This document shows, piece by piece, positions 1 to 7,770 of a stretch of DNA of 16,091 bases. The notes beneath the pieces were generated by a model. It was not told the origin of the DNA. It searched no databases and saw only the letters and a program-made list of their open reading frames with translations. Position numbers and translations under genes: made by a program. How positions within the stretch are numbered: position 1 is the first letter of the stretch; each line of letters begins with the position of its first letter. The DNA is from CAJQQY01 sp964352225. GTDB lineage: Bacteria > Bacteroidota > Bacteroidia > Chitinophagales > Saprospiraceae. Where the stretch lies: assembly GCA_964352225.1 (NCBI GenBank), contig CAYGRM010000130.1, positions 1-16,091 of the forward strand, in the 5' to 3' direction.

Positions 1-46
1 ATATCGTTCGGATTCAAGAATATAGGGTTTTAGTTAGGTTTTTTCT

Positions 47-157
47 CGGCAAAGTGAATTAAGTTTTTCTAACTCAAATAAAACCAATATTGAAAACGTG
101 GAAGATGGGTCTTCGGTCTTAAAAACAAAGAAGTTATCAAAACTAGTCACTTTGCCG
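47..157. repeat. Imperfect inverted repeat, arms 47-74 and 132-157
   Basis: CGGCAAAGTGA at 47-57 is exactly complementary to TCACTTTGCCG at 147-157. The complementarity continues inward with mismatches: AGTTTTTCTAACT on the left against AGTTATCAAAACT on the right. The arms total about 27 bp and enclose 57 bp that contain a small hairpin, GAAGA..TCTTC, near 101-114. It could be a long RNA stem or the remnant of a small palindromic element. No target-site duplication was found, and no ORF explains it. Confidence 0.5.
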
Positions 158-303
158 TATTTGAAAGTTGTTCTTAATATTTATATAAAAGAGATAATGC
201 TCAACGGCTATTTTTACAAAACCAATACTTAGAGAGGCTATCCCGAAATTAACTATTTAACAAACAAACAAACGCATTATCCCAAAACCGAAAAAAGGAT
301 TTT

Positions 304-331
304 CTTCATTTTCACAAAGGTGAAAAAGAAG
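304..331 (+). other. Hairpin, 11 of 12 bp paired, AAAG loop
   Basis: CTTCATTTTCAC at 304-315 pairs with GTGAAAAAGAAG at 320-331 with one A-A mismatch and the loop AAAG. TTTT follows immediately, so it could act as a weak terminator. It could equally be the helix next to the multi-branched fold that starts at 331. Confidence 0.5.
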
Positions 332-550
332 TTTTCCCACACTTTGAAACAACACCAGTCTATTTTTCTAATAGACACACTATGAAAAAGCAAGGAGGGC
401 GATATTTCCCAAAATCGTTTCTGGTTCATCCCAAAACAGTCGCGGGGTTATTCTTTCAAAACTCTAGAAAATCTTTTCCCAAAGACCGTTAGAGTTTCCA
501 AAACTAACCACTATGTTGCTCCCTTGCCTTTCATTTTTCAAAGTGGGAAC
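331..550 (+). ncRNA. Candidate multi-branched structured RNA, family unknown
   Basis: Inverted repeats nest here without crossing. P1 pairs 331-333, 336-340 and 343-349 with 548-550, 543-547 and 536-542 (15 bp, two 2-nt bulges). P2 is GTCTATT 358-364 with AATAGAC 370-376. P3 pairs ATGAAA 382-387 with TTTCAT 529-534 and GCAAGG 390-395 with CCTTGC 522-527. Inside P3 lie P4 (CGAT 400-403 with ATCG 414-417), P6 (GGTTA 446-450 with TAACC 505-509), P5 (AAACTCTA 459-466 with TAGAGTTT 490-497) and P5b (TCTTT 472-476 with AAAGA 481-485). No plausible ORF overlaps, and a plus-strand terminator lies downstream at 621-672. I could not match it to RNase P RNA, tmRNA, SRP RNA, 6S RNA or a riboswitch. RNA status and strand are inference; both true ends are unknown. 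A DNA palindromic element is the main alternative. Confidence 0.45.
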
Positions 551-585
551 AAAAAAAAATTGAATATAAGTTGTGCTTTTTTTAT

Positions 586-603
586 AAAAAGATCTTAAAG
601 ATC
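586..603 (-). terminator. Weak minus-strand terminator-like hairpin after pnuC
   Basis: Read on the minus strand, GATCT-TTA-AGATC is followed by TTTTT. It lies about 80 bp downstream of the pnuC stop and is the only U-tailed hairpin seen there for the lacZ-pnuC transcript. The stem is only five pairs, so the call is weak. Confidence 0.25.
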
Positions 604-620
604 GTGTGATAGGTTGTTTG

Positions 621-672
621 TCCTGGCAGTTTTATTCTGAATTTTTGGAATAATCTGTCAGGATTTTTTTTT
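621..672 (+). terminator. Strong Rho-independent terminator, plus strand
   Basis: TCCTGGCAG 621-629 pairs with CTGTCAGGA 655-663 (nine pairs, one G-U). The stem extends through TT/AA and ATTC/GAAT, with a 10-nt loop at 638-647. Nine consecutive T residues follow at 664-672. The T-tract is on the plus strand only, so the hairpin terminates a rightward transcript. No rightward protein gene lies upstream within the window. It therefore ends either a non-coding RNA or a message entering from beyond the left edge. Confidence 0.8.
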
Positions 673-682
673 GGGAAAAAAA

Positions 683-1300
683 TCAACTCACTTGATACTC
701 TCTCACTACTAATTTTCTCCAATTCAAATATCCTTTGACCGCGAGAATTGTATTGACAATAAACAAAAGCATAAAAAGATAAGCTCCAACTGCCCAATAC
801 ATATAGACATAAATTGCATCTACAATTATCCAATAAATCCAACTTCCAATCTTTTTTTGAATAGTCATAAATGTGGCAAAAATCGCAAACGCGGTGGTAA
901 AAGCATCAAGGTAGGTTTTCTGTGCAGGAGTATATTTATCAAATATATATCCTAATAAAAAAGTCAATGCCACTCCTGCCACAACAATTATAATATGTTG
1001 ATTAGCAGCTAATTGCGTTACATGTAATTGTTTTTTCTCTTTACTCCCAAACTTCCATTGATAGATTCCTACAAACCCCATTAGCACATAAAAAACATTC
1101 AAAATCGCATCTATATAATAGCTGTACAAATAATAAGTGGCCCATGCCCAAAGTCCACAGCTGAGTATTCCCCAAAACCAACACCATACATTTTCTTTGA
1201 TTGCTAGCACGATATAAATTAATCCAAAAATAGTTGCCCATATTTCTGCCCAATGCAAATTTTGGACACCTTGAAGAACGTTTGAGAAAAAATCAGACAT
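683..1300 (-). CDS. pnuC: PnuC-family nicotinamide riboside transporter
   Basis: An integral inner-membrane protein of 205 residues, typical for PnuC facilitators, which move nicotinamide riboside into the cell where phosphorylation traps it for NAD synthesis. Hydrophobic segments fill residues 16-60, 62-82, 101-120, 131-147, 153-170 and 172-190. Family-like aromatic patterns are visible: the Trp-rich ENVWCWFWG near 36-44, VGIYQW at 77-82 and SWIYWIIVDAIYVYMYW at 153-169, followed by the closing KGYLNWRK. It starts with ATG 37 bp after the beta-galactosidase stop and is probably co-transcribed with it. Related Bacteroidota transporters (PnuT) carry thiamine, usually next to thiamine genes or a TPP riboswitch; neither is visible here, so nicotinamide riboside is the default. 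Substrate remains inference. Confidence 0.88.
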   Translation of the reverse strand: MSDFFSNVLQGVQNLHWAEIWATIFGLIYIVLAIKENVWCWFWGILSCGLWAWATYYLYSYYIDAILNVFYVLMGFVGIYQWKFGSKEKKQLHVTQLAANQHIIIVVAGVALTFLLGYIFDKYTPAQKTYLDAFTTAFAIFATFMTIQKKIGSWIYWIIVDAIYVYMYWAVGAYLFMLLFIVNTILAVKGYLNWRKLVVREYQVS

Positions 1301-1337
1301 GTAACTTTGTGTTGAATTTTAAAATGTAAATGTATTG

Positions 1338-4300
1338 TTATTGACCTTCGTTAATGATGGGTTGCATCAAGAATTTAACAGAATATGGTTGTGGAAATAA
1401 TTTAAATTCATCATGAGTGTGTGCACCCCAACTATCATCACCTCCTACTCCCATTTGCCCAAAATCGACGTGCAATGTAATAAAATCTTTTGGAATCAAA
1501 TCATAAGTATGCTTAAATGGTTTATCAAAACCTCCTAAATCAAAATCATCCGTCGTATATTTTTGAGCAGAAAAATCAAACAATGGCTCTCCAATTATTT
1601 TCAATCCTACACCTGTCGTATTTGTCAAAGTCAACCAACGACTTTCCGTTTTATTTCCATTTTCTTGAGGACGAATATAGGGATGATATTGCTCCGTAAT
1701 TGTACTGTTATAAACTCCAACCAAGGCACTCATTTTTCGATCTGAATAATTTTCATGAGGCCCTCTGCCGTACCATTTTACATTTTCAAACTGCATCGGC
1801 AATTCCATAGTTAATCCAAATCGGGGCAACTCTGCCAGCTCTTTTCCTTTATTTTCAAAAGGCAAAAACTGTCCTACGACTTCAATTGCTCCACTTCCAA
1901 AAACTCGATAACTAAGCTCGTACTTTAGATCAACAAAAGGCAAATTAAAAATCGTTTTTACTAAAACTTCTTGCTCAGAAATAACTGTTGTAATCATCTC
2001 ATCCACTCCCCTATTTTTACTCGCCTCTTTCCAAACTTTTAGTCGGAGCATCATCAGATTTCCCAAATCATTATCAATTGGAGCTCGCCAAAAATTAGGT
2101 TTCCCTCCATTTTGCAACAATACATTTCCATGAAAAATATATTCCTTTAAAAGTCCACTTTCTTTCGAAAATTCGACTATAAAATCATTTCCCTTAACCT
2201 TGTAAATATTCTGTTTTTCCTTTAAAATCAATGGTTCTAGACTTCTTTCCAACCTATTTATAGATCGATTAGAATCTTGTAATTCAAATTGAAATTTAGC
2301 TACCTCATGCCCTGCAGGAATCATCGATTCCGCTTCGAGAGTATAGAATGTTAAATTAATAAATCGCTCTCTATGTACTTTTTCTTTTGGAAAAAAGAAT
2401 TCTAAATCCAAGTCCCTACTTCCCTTGGGAGGAATATCAAAATCATCAATTCGGCTATTCAAAAAAGATGCACCATCTTCTAAAATATCACAATCCAACC
2501 AGACATTTTTCAAAGGAATAAAATCAAATAAATTGTAAATTCTAAATACACCTTTTTCTAAATCAATGGCTTCTACCTTTATATTTTGATACACCTTTTT
2601 CACTTCCCAAAGTGCAGGATGAATGTCTCGATTAGGAAATAACAAACCGTTGATACAAAAATTATTATCGCTCGGTACATCATCTCCCCCGAAGTCTCCT
2701 CCATATTTCCAAAAGGCTATTCCTTCATCTGTTTGTGCCAAAATTCCTTGGTCCTGCCAGTCCCAAATAAACCCACCTTGAAGGTTTGGATATTGCTCAA
2801 TTGCATCCCAATATTTTTGCAAATTACCCACACTATTTCCCATTGCATGAGCATACTCACACATAATCAAAGGTCGATCATTTGTTCGTTTTGCATAATC
2901 AATAATCGTTTCTATTTTAGGATACATCGGACAGACGATGTCAGTATTTTCTGCTTCACCTGCCTGCTCGTATTGAACTGGTCGAGTATCATCTCGCTCT
3001 TTTAATGCTCGGTAAACTTTTTTCATATTTTCTCCATTTCCAGCCTCATTTCCAATTGACCAAGTGACGATGCAGGGATGATTTTTACTTCGTTCGAACA
3101 TTCTTTCAACACGATCCCAATGCGCTCCTAACCATTCTGATTGTGCAGAGGTGTGTGCTAATTCATCAAATGGTTTCTGGAAACAAGCCCCCATTCCATG
3201 TGCCTCTATATTGGCTTCATCAATAACATAAAGTCCGTATTCATCACACAACTCATACCATCGCATATGATTCGGATAATGGCTATTTCGCACAGCATTA
3301 ATGTTGAATCTCTTCATCAATCGAATATCTTCCAACATACTTTCCTCTGTAATTACATGACCATTTACCTCATCATGCTCATGGCGATTGACACCTTTAA
3401 GAGTAACAGCTTTTCCATTTATCAAAAATTGTCCCTGCCTAATTTCAATTTTCCGAAAACCAACTTTGCATCCTAGCACTTGAATGATTTCTTGATTTTC
3501 ATTTTCTACTGTTAAAGCAAGTTGATAAAGATGAGGAGTTTCAGCAGTCCACTTTTTGGGATTGGTAATTTTTTTAGAAAATTCAATAGCAAATACTCGT
3601 TCTATTTTATCTAAACTTTTTGATTGATCAATGGATTTTTTCCATTCAAAAACTAATTGCTTTTTTTGATCAAAAAGTTGAAATTTTACCCAATGCTTTT
3701 TTTTATCACCTTCTTCAGAAAAATCATTAACATCTAGTTGAATAGACAAATTAGCATCTTCATAGTTATCATCTAAATCCGTTTTTACAAAAAAATCACG
3801 AATATTTACTTTCGGCGCAGCCCACAAAAACACCTCTCTTTCCATTCCACTAAGTCTCCAAAAATCTTGACACTCCAAATATGAGCCATCTGACCAACGA
3901 TAAACTTCCACAGAGATCATATTCTCCCCTTTTTGTAAATGTTTTGTTATATTAAACTCAGTAGCTGTTTTTGAATCCTGATTATATCCTATAAATTCTC
4001 CGTTGAGCCAAAAAAATGCCGCTGATTTTACTGCTCCAAATTGAATAAATACTTCTTTACCAATCCACTCCTCTGGAATCGAAAATGATTTTTTATAAGC
4101 ACCGACTGGATTATAATCAGCTGGAATATGTGGTGGATTTTTTGGAAAAGGATAACGATCATTCACATAAATCGGAGTGCCATAACCTTGTAATTCCCAG
4201 TTGGAAGGTACTTCAATTTCATCCCATTTAGAGACATCATAATCATTTTTGAAAAAGCCTTTTGGTCGGTCAGCAGGTTTCTGAACCCAATTAAATTTCC

Positions 4301-4472
4301 ATTTTCCATTAAGTGATTTTACCCACTTAGATTTTGATCTACGAAAACTATTTGCAGTAAATAATTCTTCAAAAGATGAAAAAGGGATAAAGTTTGCATG
4401 TGGAAGCGATTGCCCCCATTTAAATATCAAAGGATTTGTTATCCAAAATAGTTTGTCATTATTATCACTCAT
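1338..4472 (-). CDS. lacZ: Beta-galactosidase, GH2 LacZ type
   Basis: Hydrolyses terminal beta-D-galactosides such as lactose. The 1044-residue chain has the full five-domain LacZ layout: sugar-binding jelly roll (about 50-220), Ig-like domain (225-345), TIM barrel (350-630), second Ig-like domain (640-735) and the beta-sandwich small-chain domain (755-1037). The acid/base Glu is in WSIGNEAGNG (residue 476) and the nucleophile in MCEYAHAMGNS (residue 539), matching E. coli Glu461 and Glu537. GVNRHEHD, WYGRGPHENYSDRK and the C-terminal GVGGDDSWG are also conserved. No signal peptide is present, so it should act in the cytoplasm on imported sugar. An in-frame TTG lies three codons upstream at 4481; I chose the ATG at 4472 because ATG is the usual start. 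pnuC follows in the same direction. No lactose permease or regulator is adjacent, so the natural substrate is uncertain. Confidence 0.95.
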   Translation of the reverse strand: MSDNNDKLFWITNPLIFKWGQSLPHANFIPFSSFEELFTANSFRRSKSKWVKSLNGKWKFNWVQKPADRPKGFFKNDYDVSKWDEIEVPSNWELQGYGTPIYVNDRYPFPKNPPHIPADYNPVGAYKKSFSIPEEWIGKEVFIQFGAVKSAAFFWLNGEFIGYNQDSKTATEFNITKHLQKGENMISVEVYRWSDGSYLECQDFWRLSGMEREVFLWAAPKVNIRDFFVKTDLDDNYEDANLSIQLDVNDFSEEGDKKKHWVKFQLFDQKKQLVFEWKKSIDQSKSLDKIERVFAIEFSKKITNPKKWTAETPHLYQLALTVENENQEIIQVLGCKVGFRKIEIRQGQFLINGKAVTLKGVNRHEHDEVNGHVITEESMLEDIRLMKRFNINAVRNSHYPNHMRWYELCDEYGLYVIDEANIEAHGMGACFQKPFDELAHTSAQSEWLGAHWDRVERMFERSKNHPCIVTWSIGNEAGNGENMKKVYRALKERDDTRPVQYEQAGEAENTDIVCPMYPKIETIIDYAKRTNDRPLIMCEYAHAMGNSVGNLQKYWDAIEQYPNLQGGFIWDWQDQGILAQTDEGIAFWKYGGDFGGDDVPSDNNFCINGLLFPNRDIHPALWEVKKVYQNIKVEAIDLEKGVFRIYNLFDFIPLKNVWLDCDILEDGASFLNSRIDDFDIPPKGSRDLDLEFFFPKEKVHRERFINLTFYTLEAESMIPAGHEVAKFQFELQDSNRSINRLERSLEPLILKEKQNIYKVKGNDFIVEFSKESGLLKEYIFHGNVLLQNGGKPNFWRAPIDNDLGNLMMLRLKVWKEASKNRGVDEMITTVISEQEVLVKTIFNLPFVDLKYELSYRVFGSGAIEVVGQFLPFENKGKELAELPRFGLTMELPMQFENVKWYGRGPHENYSDRKMSALVGVYNSTITEQYHPYIRPQENGNKTESRWLTLTNTTGVGLKIIGEPLFDFSAQKYTTDDFDLGGFDKPFKHTYDLIPKDFITLHVDFGQMGVGGDDSWGAHTHDEFKLFPQPYSVKFLMQPIINEGQ

Positions 4473-4700
4473 TTTGCTCAATATTTCTCTTTTTATATTT
4501 AACTGATTTAGAGGACTTCTTACGAATTTGAAAAATACTTAAATCTAAGATAAACCTTATATATTCCTACTCTTTTCCTCAATAATGGTCATAACTTGAT
4601 TTTGGTTTGGAGTTTGTCATTTGAAGTTGATACCTCTGACATGATTCTAAATTATATCTATGCGAATCATTTAACATAAATTTCTACTAACTATCTTGGG
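4473..4700. other. Divergent intergenic region, lacZ / PAS gene
   Basis: This 228-bp AT-rich stretch should contain the promoters of the leftward lacZ-pnuC unit and the rightward PAS gene. No clean Bacteroidota promoter (TTG with TAnnTTTG) was found on either strand. TATCTATG at 4655-4662 matches seven of eight positions of the -7 box but its nearest TTG (4627) is badly spaced. No operator-like palindrome or small ORF stands out. Confidence 0.4.
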
Positions 4701-5258
4701 ATGAATAATTCCTCAATAAATCAATTCAGTACATCAACTTCCTCAGAATTAGACGTCTTGTTAAATTGTACAAGTGATGCTGTTTTTATTTTGAAGCCTG
4801 AAAGCTTTAGAATAATAGAATCCAACAAAAATGCAGCTTTACTTTTAGGCTATTTTCAAGAGGCTTTAAAAGAGTACTCGTTCTTAGATTTTTTAGATAT
4901 CCAATCTCAAGATGACTGGTTCGATCATATCCAAGAAATAGAAAACGGAAATAATGAAATGTTCTCAGGCCATATAAAAGTTTCTTCCTCGAACAAAGCC
5001 ATCATTGAATCCAAATCTCGATTTCTCAAAATTGAGCAGAAAAAAGTAATTATCACATTTATCAAGGAGGTAACTGGCTTTCCTTACCAAATCAATCAAC
5101 TTAAAAAACAGTTGGAATTCTATACTTTCATTTTTAATGAAATGCCAACTGAATTTGCTGTTTTAAGTCCACAATGGAGATACATGTTTGTCAACAAAAA
5201 CTCTATTAAAGACGACAAAATTAGAGAATGGATCATTGGACTATTTTGTAACCATTGA
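4701..5258 (+). pseudogene. Truncated PAS-domain sensor protein
   Basis: The 185-residue product has a PAS domain at about 15-125 (DAVFILKPESFRIIESNKNAALLLGY is typical of a PAS opening), a short coiled linker (KQLEFYTF) and the beginning of a second PAS domain at 140-180. The second PAS reads normally up to REWIIG, which in related proteins continues for another 70 or more residues, but here reaches LFCNH and a stop. No output domain (histidine kinase, GGDEF or HTH) is present. About 90 bp of further ORF-like sequence in the +1 frame runs up to a terminator at 5353-5396. I interpret the locus as a decayed sensor gene with a frameshift or deletion near 5240. A short functional PAS protein cannot be excluded. 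Confidence 0.6.
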
Positions 5259-5352
5259 TAATAATCAAAGTGATTTTAAAATGGTTAATATGGAAAGTAT
5301 CCTTAGCCTAGCACAAGCAAATTTGAGTGTTTTGATTGATGAAAAAAATGTT

Positions 5353-5396
5353 AAAAAAATCCCGAATTTTCAAGTTGAAGATGCGGGATTTTTTTT
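5353..5396 (+). terminator. Rho-independent terminator after the PAS gene
   Basis: AAAAAAATCCCG at 5353-5364 pairs with CGGGATTTTTTT at 5384-5395, with an inner TTCAA/TTGAA pairing in the loop and a continuous T run. It ends the PAS transcript and is bidirectional in appearance. It also overlaps the out-of-frame tail, which argues that the tail is not a real gene end. Confidence 0.8.
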
Positions 5397-5440
5397 CATT
5401 TTATAGGTTCCATAAACCAAACATCCCCTAGCTGTCCATA

Positions 5441-5448
5441 TAAATTTG
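5441..5448 (+). promoter_or_regulatory. Possible -7 element, TAAATTTG
   Basis: TAAATTTG is an exact match to the Bacteroidota -7 consensus TAnnTTTG and lies 90 bp before the fusion-protein start. No TTG lies at the expected distance upstream, so it is half a promoter at best. Confidence 0.3.
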
Positions 5449-5538
5449 CCTGTAATTTAACCAATTCAAAAATATGGCATTTTTTTCGTATTAAAATTTA
5501 CAATATATCTATTCGGTTAAATATCAACAATTTACTTT

Positions 5539-7377
5539 ATGAAAAATAGTAAAAACACTTTAGCAAAATTGGGTTTTAAAGCAAAAAGTAAAAAGGCTTT
5601 AGCTCAACAAAACTGGGCAAAATTAGAGAAATGGATTAGCGTAAAAGGATTAAAAGTAGTTTTGATTTTGGAAGGAGATGAAAATAAGTCAGCGAAAAGT
5701 TTCGTCAGAAATTTAAGAAATTGGTCAACTGATGATAATATTATTCGAAGAGTAAAAATGAACAAAATAATTTCAAAAAAAGAAACTTCTTATTTTGAAC
5801 CAATCATTTCCAATCTTCCCCAAAAAGGTCAATTAACTATTTTTGAAAATTGCTGGTACCAAAAATCTATCGAAAAATCTCAGTTAGGAAAATGGGACAC
5901 AACCCTATGGAATGATTTTTTGGAAAAAGAAAGAATGCTCCACCAAGCCAATTATATTGTAGTAAAATTTGCTTTAAGAAATCAAAATGCAAGTACTACT
6001 TCACCTATTTTTGAAATTTTGAAAAAAACGGAGAATACCGAAAATCCTTTTTCCTATTTCAATTGTTCAGAAAAAAAATCGGAAGCATTTACTTTGATGC
6101 AACATTTGGCCAACCAAGTTCCACATCAAGATTTGACCTTTCCGCATAGTTCTATTCCTTTCAAAGTTCTAAAAAAACGAGCCTATAATTTACGCTGGGC
6201 AACGGTACAAAAGAATATTATTCCTTTGACTGCAGCTGATCCTGATTTTCCGATTGCCCCTGAAATTCGAGAAGCAATTAATGATTATGCTAAAACAGGA
6301 ATTTTTTCCTACGGCCCAGCGGAAGGATTGCCAACTTTCAAAAAAGCAGCAAGCAAAGTTTTAAAAAATAGGAAAGGAATCGAATGTGCTCCCGAACTAA
6401 TTTTACCAACGGATGGAGCAGCCTCAGCCATGTACACTATCGCAAAATTTGCTCTAAAACCTGGAGATGAAGCTATTGTTTTTGACCCAGTAGATTTTTT
6501 ATTTCAAAAATCAGTAGAAGCAGCTGGCGGAAAAGTCGTGCGAGTTTCGATGGACGAAAAAACAGGAACCTTTGATCCAAAACAATTCATCAATGCTATT
6601 TCTAAAAAAACCAAAATGATTTGTTTGTGTAATCCTCACAACCCAATGGGAAGAGTATTCTCTCGACAAGAGCTACTTTTTATTGGTTCATTGGCAGCAA
6701 AACATAAGCTTTGGATTATGAATGATGAAATTTGGTCGGACATTGTTTTTCCAGAGAATGAACATATCAATATTGCTTCCTTGCATCCCGAAATTGCAGC
6801 ACGAACTATCTCAGTTTATGGTTTTTCCAAAACGTTTGGACTAGCAGGACTCCGAGTTGGGTTTATTGCAGCTCCATCCAAAATGATTTTTGACAAAATC
6901 TTACAGACCTCAAAAGCCAATACTACTGCTGGAGGCGTGAGTACTTTAAGTCAAGTTGCGGCAACCCCTGCCTATGAAAGTTGTTGGTATTGGGTCGATG
7001 CATTTTTAGATCATTTGACCAAAGTAAGAGACTATTGCGTCGATCGATTAAATAAAATGCCAGGGGTAGAATGCAAAACACCGCAGGGAACTTATCTGCT
7101 TTTTCCCAATATAAAAAGCTTTGGCTTATCTAGTGAAGAGATGAGTTTGTACCTTTTAGAAAATGCAAATGTAGCAGTTGTTCCAGGTGCTGCTAAGTGG
7201 TTTGGACCAGGTGCGGAAGGTCATATTCGAATCTGTTTTTCCACTTCGATGGAGTTGATGACGGAGGCGATGGATCGAATAGAAGTTGCATTGGAAAAAT
7301 TATACAAAGAAAGTCAACTTAAAATGGAAGAGATTTATTTTAAAAATTTCGATCCTGAAAAGGTGATGTTTCAGTAA
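5539..7377 (+). CDS. PPK2-like pseudokinase fused to class I/II aminotransferase
   Basis: The protein has 612 residues. Residues about 205-590 form a fold-type I PLP enzyme: ADPDFP near 233-238, phosphate-loop TDGAASAM 291-298, NPHNPMGR 365-372, NDEIWSD 395-401 with the PLP-ring Asp396, Schiff-base Lys431 in GFSKTFGLAGLR, and carboxylate-binding Arg563 in HIRICFS. The NPHNPMGR and ADPDFP motifs resemble the MalY/PatB subgroup, so a C-S lyase activity is possible as well as transamination. Residues about 25-150 resemble polyphosphate kinase 2: KVVLILEG at the P-loop strand, SYFEPIISNLPQKGQLTIF, ENCWYQK where PPK2 has DRSWYNR, then NDFLEKERML. Walker A (GRDAAGKGG in PPK2) reads GDENKSAKS, so kinase activity is probably lost. 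The gene appears to stand alone between the terminator at 5353-5396 and a long non-coding stretch. The aminotransferase call is firm; the PPK2 relationship is from pattern recognition. Confidence 0.85.
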   Translation: MKNSKNTLAKLGFKAKSKKALAQQNWAKLEKWISVKGLKVVLILEGDENKSAKSFVRNLRNWSTDDNIIRRVKMNKIISKKETSYFEPIISNLPQKGQLTIFENCWYQKSIEKSQLGKWDTTLWNDFLEKERMLHQANYIVVKFALRNQNASTTSPIFEILKKTENTENPFSYFNCSEKKSEAFTLMQHLANQVPHQDLTFPHSSIPFKVLKKRAYNLRWATVQKNIIPLTAADPDFPIAPEIREAINDYAKTGIFSYGPAEGLPTFKKAASKVLKNRKGIECAPELILPTDGAASAMYTIAKFALKPGDEAIVFDPVDFLFQKSVEAAGGKVVRVSMDEKTGTFDPKQFINAISKKTKMICLCNPHNPMGRVFSRQELLFIGSLAAKHKLWIMNDEIWSDIVFPENEHINIASLHPEIAARTISVYGFSKTFGLAGLRVGFIAAPSKMIFDKILQTSKANTTAGGVSTLSQVAATPAYESCWYWVDAFLDHLTKVRDYCVDRLNKMPGVECKTPQGTYLLFPNIKSFGLSSEEMSLYLLENANVAVVPGAAKWFGPGAEGHIRICFSTSMELMTEAMDRIEVALEKLYKESQLKMEEIYFKNFDPEKVMFQ

Positions 7378-7530
7378 AAGTCATTTCAAAATGATCTAAA
7401 ACAAACCATTTTTTCGAAATAAGAATGAGGATTTATTTCAAAAAAAAAATTATAAAAAATTTTGGGAAATATACTTTTCTCATGATATTTGTATAGCTTT
7501 ATACGAGTTATCAAATGAAACAATATCTAA

Positions 7531-7593
7531 ATGAGAAAAAAAACCTTAATTCTTTTCCTAACCTATCTTCCCCTTTATTTCCCGAACAAATAA
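7531..7593 (+). CDS. Doubtful 20-aa signal-peptide-like ORF
   Basis: ATG at 7531 opens 20 codons ending in TAA at 7591. The product begins MRKKT and continues hydrophobically as LILFLTYLPLYF, like the signal peptide of an exported protein that has lost its body. It may be a gene remnant, a leader peptide, or chance in AT-rich DNA. Confidence 0.15.
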   Translation: MRKKTLILFLTYLPLYFPNK

Positions 7594-7754
7594 TTATTCA
7601 TAATATATCAATTGGCTAAATAATTTGGCTTTTTCATTACGATATGATGTGACTTAAATTATCTTACTTTTTCTTTTATGGAAATAAGGGATTATTGTTT
7701 TTTGATAAAAAATAGTTGTTTGGTTAACTAAAATAGTTCGTTCAAATAATATTA

Positions 7755-7770
7755 TAGAGTGAATACTCTA
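7755..7770. promoter_or_regulatory. Palindrome TAGAGT-GAAT-ACTCTA
   Basis: A perfect 6-bp inverted repeat with a 4-bp spacer lies 66 bp upstream of the outer-membrane protein start, a plausible place for an operator. A near-consensus -7 box, TAACTTTT, follows at 7803-7810. No known regulator motif was recognised. Confidence 0.3.

Noticed and set aside
5..14. T-loop-like GTTCGGATTC, suggesting a tRNA
   Set aside because: No acceptor stem, anticodon arm or matching T-stem could be drawn around it.
258..273. AACAAACAAACAAACG microrepeat as a CRISPR or satellite
   Set aside because: It is only about four copies of a 4-bp unit, with no spacers; ordinary simple sequence.
304..672. RNase P RNA, tmRNA, 6S or SRP RNA identity for the structured region
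   Set aside because: The conserved RNase P core (GAGGAAAGTCC-type), the tmRNA ends and the SRP tetraloop helix motif were not found.
582..842. 86-codon minus-strand ORF overlapping the 3' end of pnuC
   Set aside because: It is out of frame with the clear PnuC protein, has no family-like features and runs into the terminator hairpin at 621-672.
1338..4481. TTG at 4481 as the lacZ start
   Set aside because: An ATG lies only three codons downstream and ATG is the strongly preferred start; the extra residues add nothing to the family alignment.
5188..5406. 72-codon plus-strand ORF after the PAS gene
   Set aside because: It starts inside the PAS coding sequence in another frame and its last codons are the terminator hairpin; treated as debris of the decayed sensor gene.
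7515..7619. 34-codon ORF starting at ATG 7515
   Set aside because: Its composition (Asn/Ser/Pro-rich, no signal or domain) is what AT-rich non-coding DNA gives; the overlapping 20-codon frame is more gene-like, and even that is doubtful.
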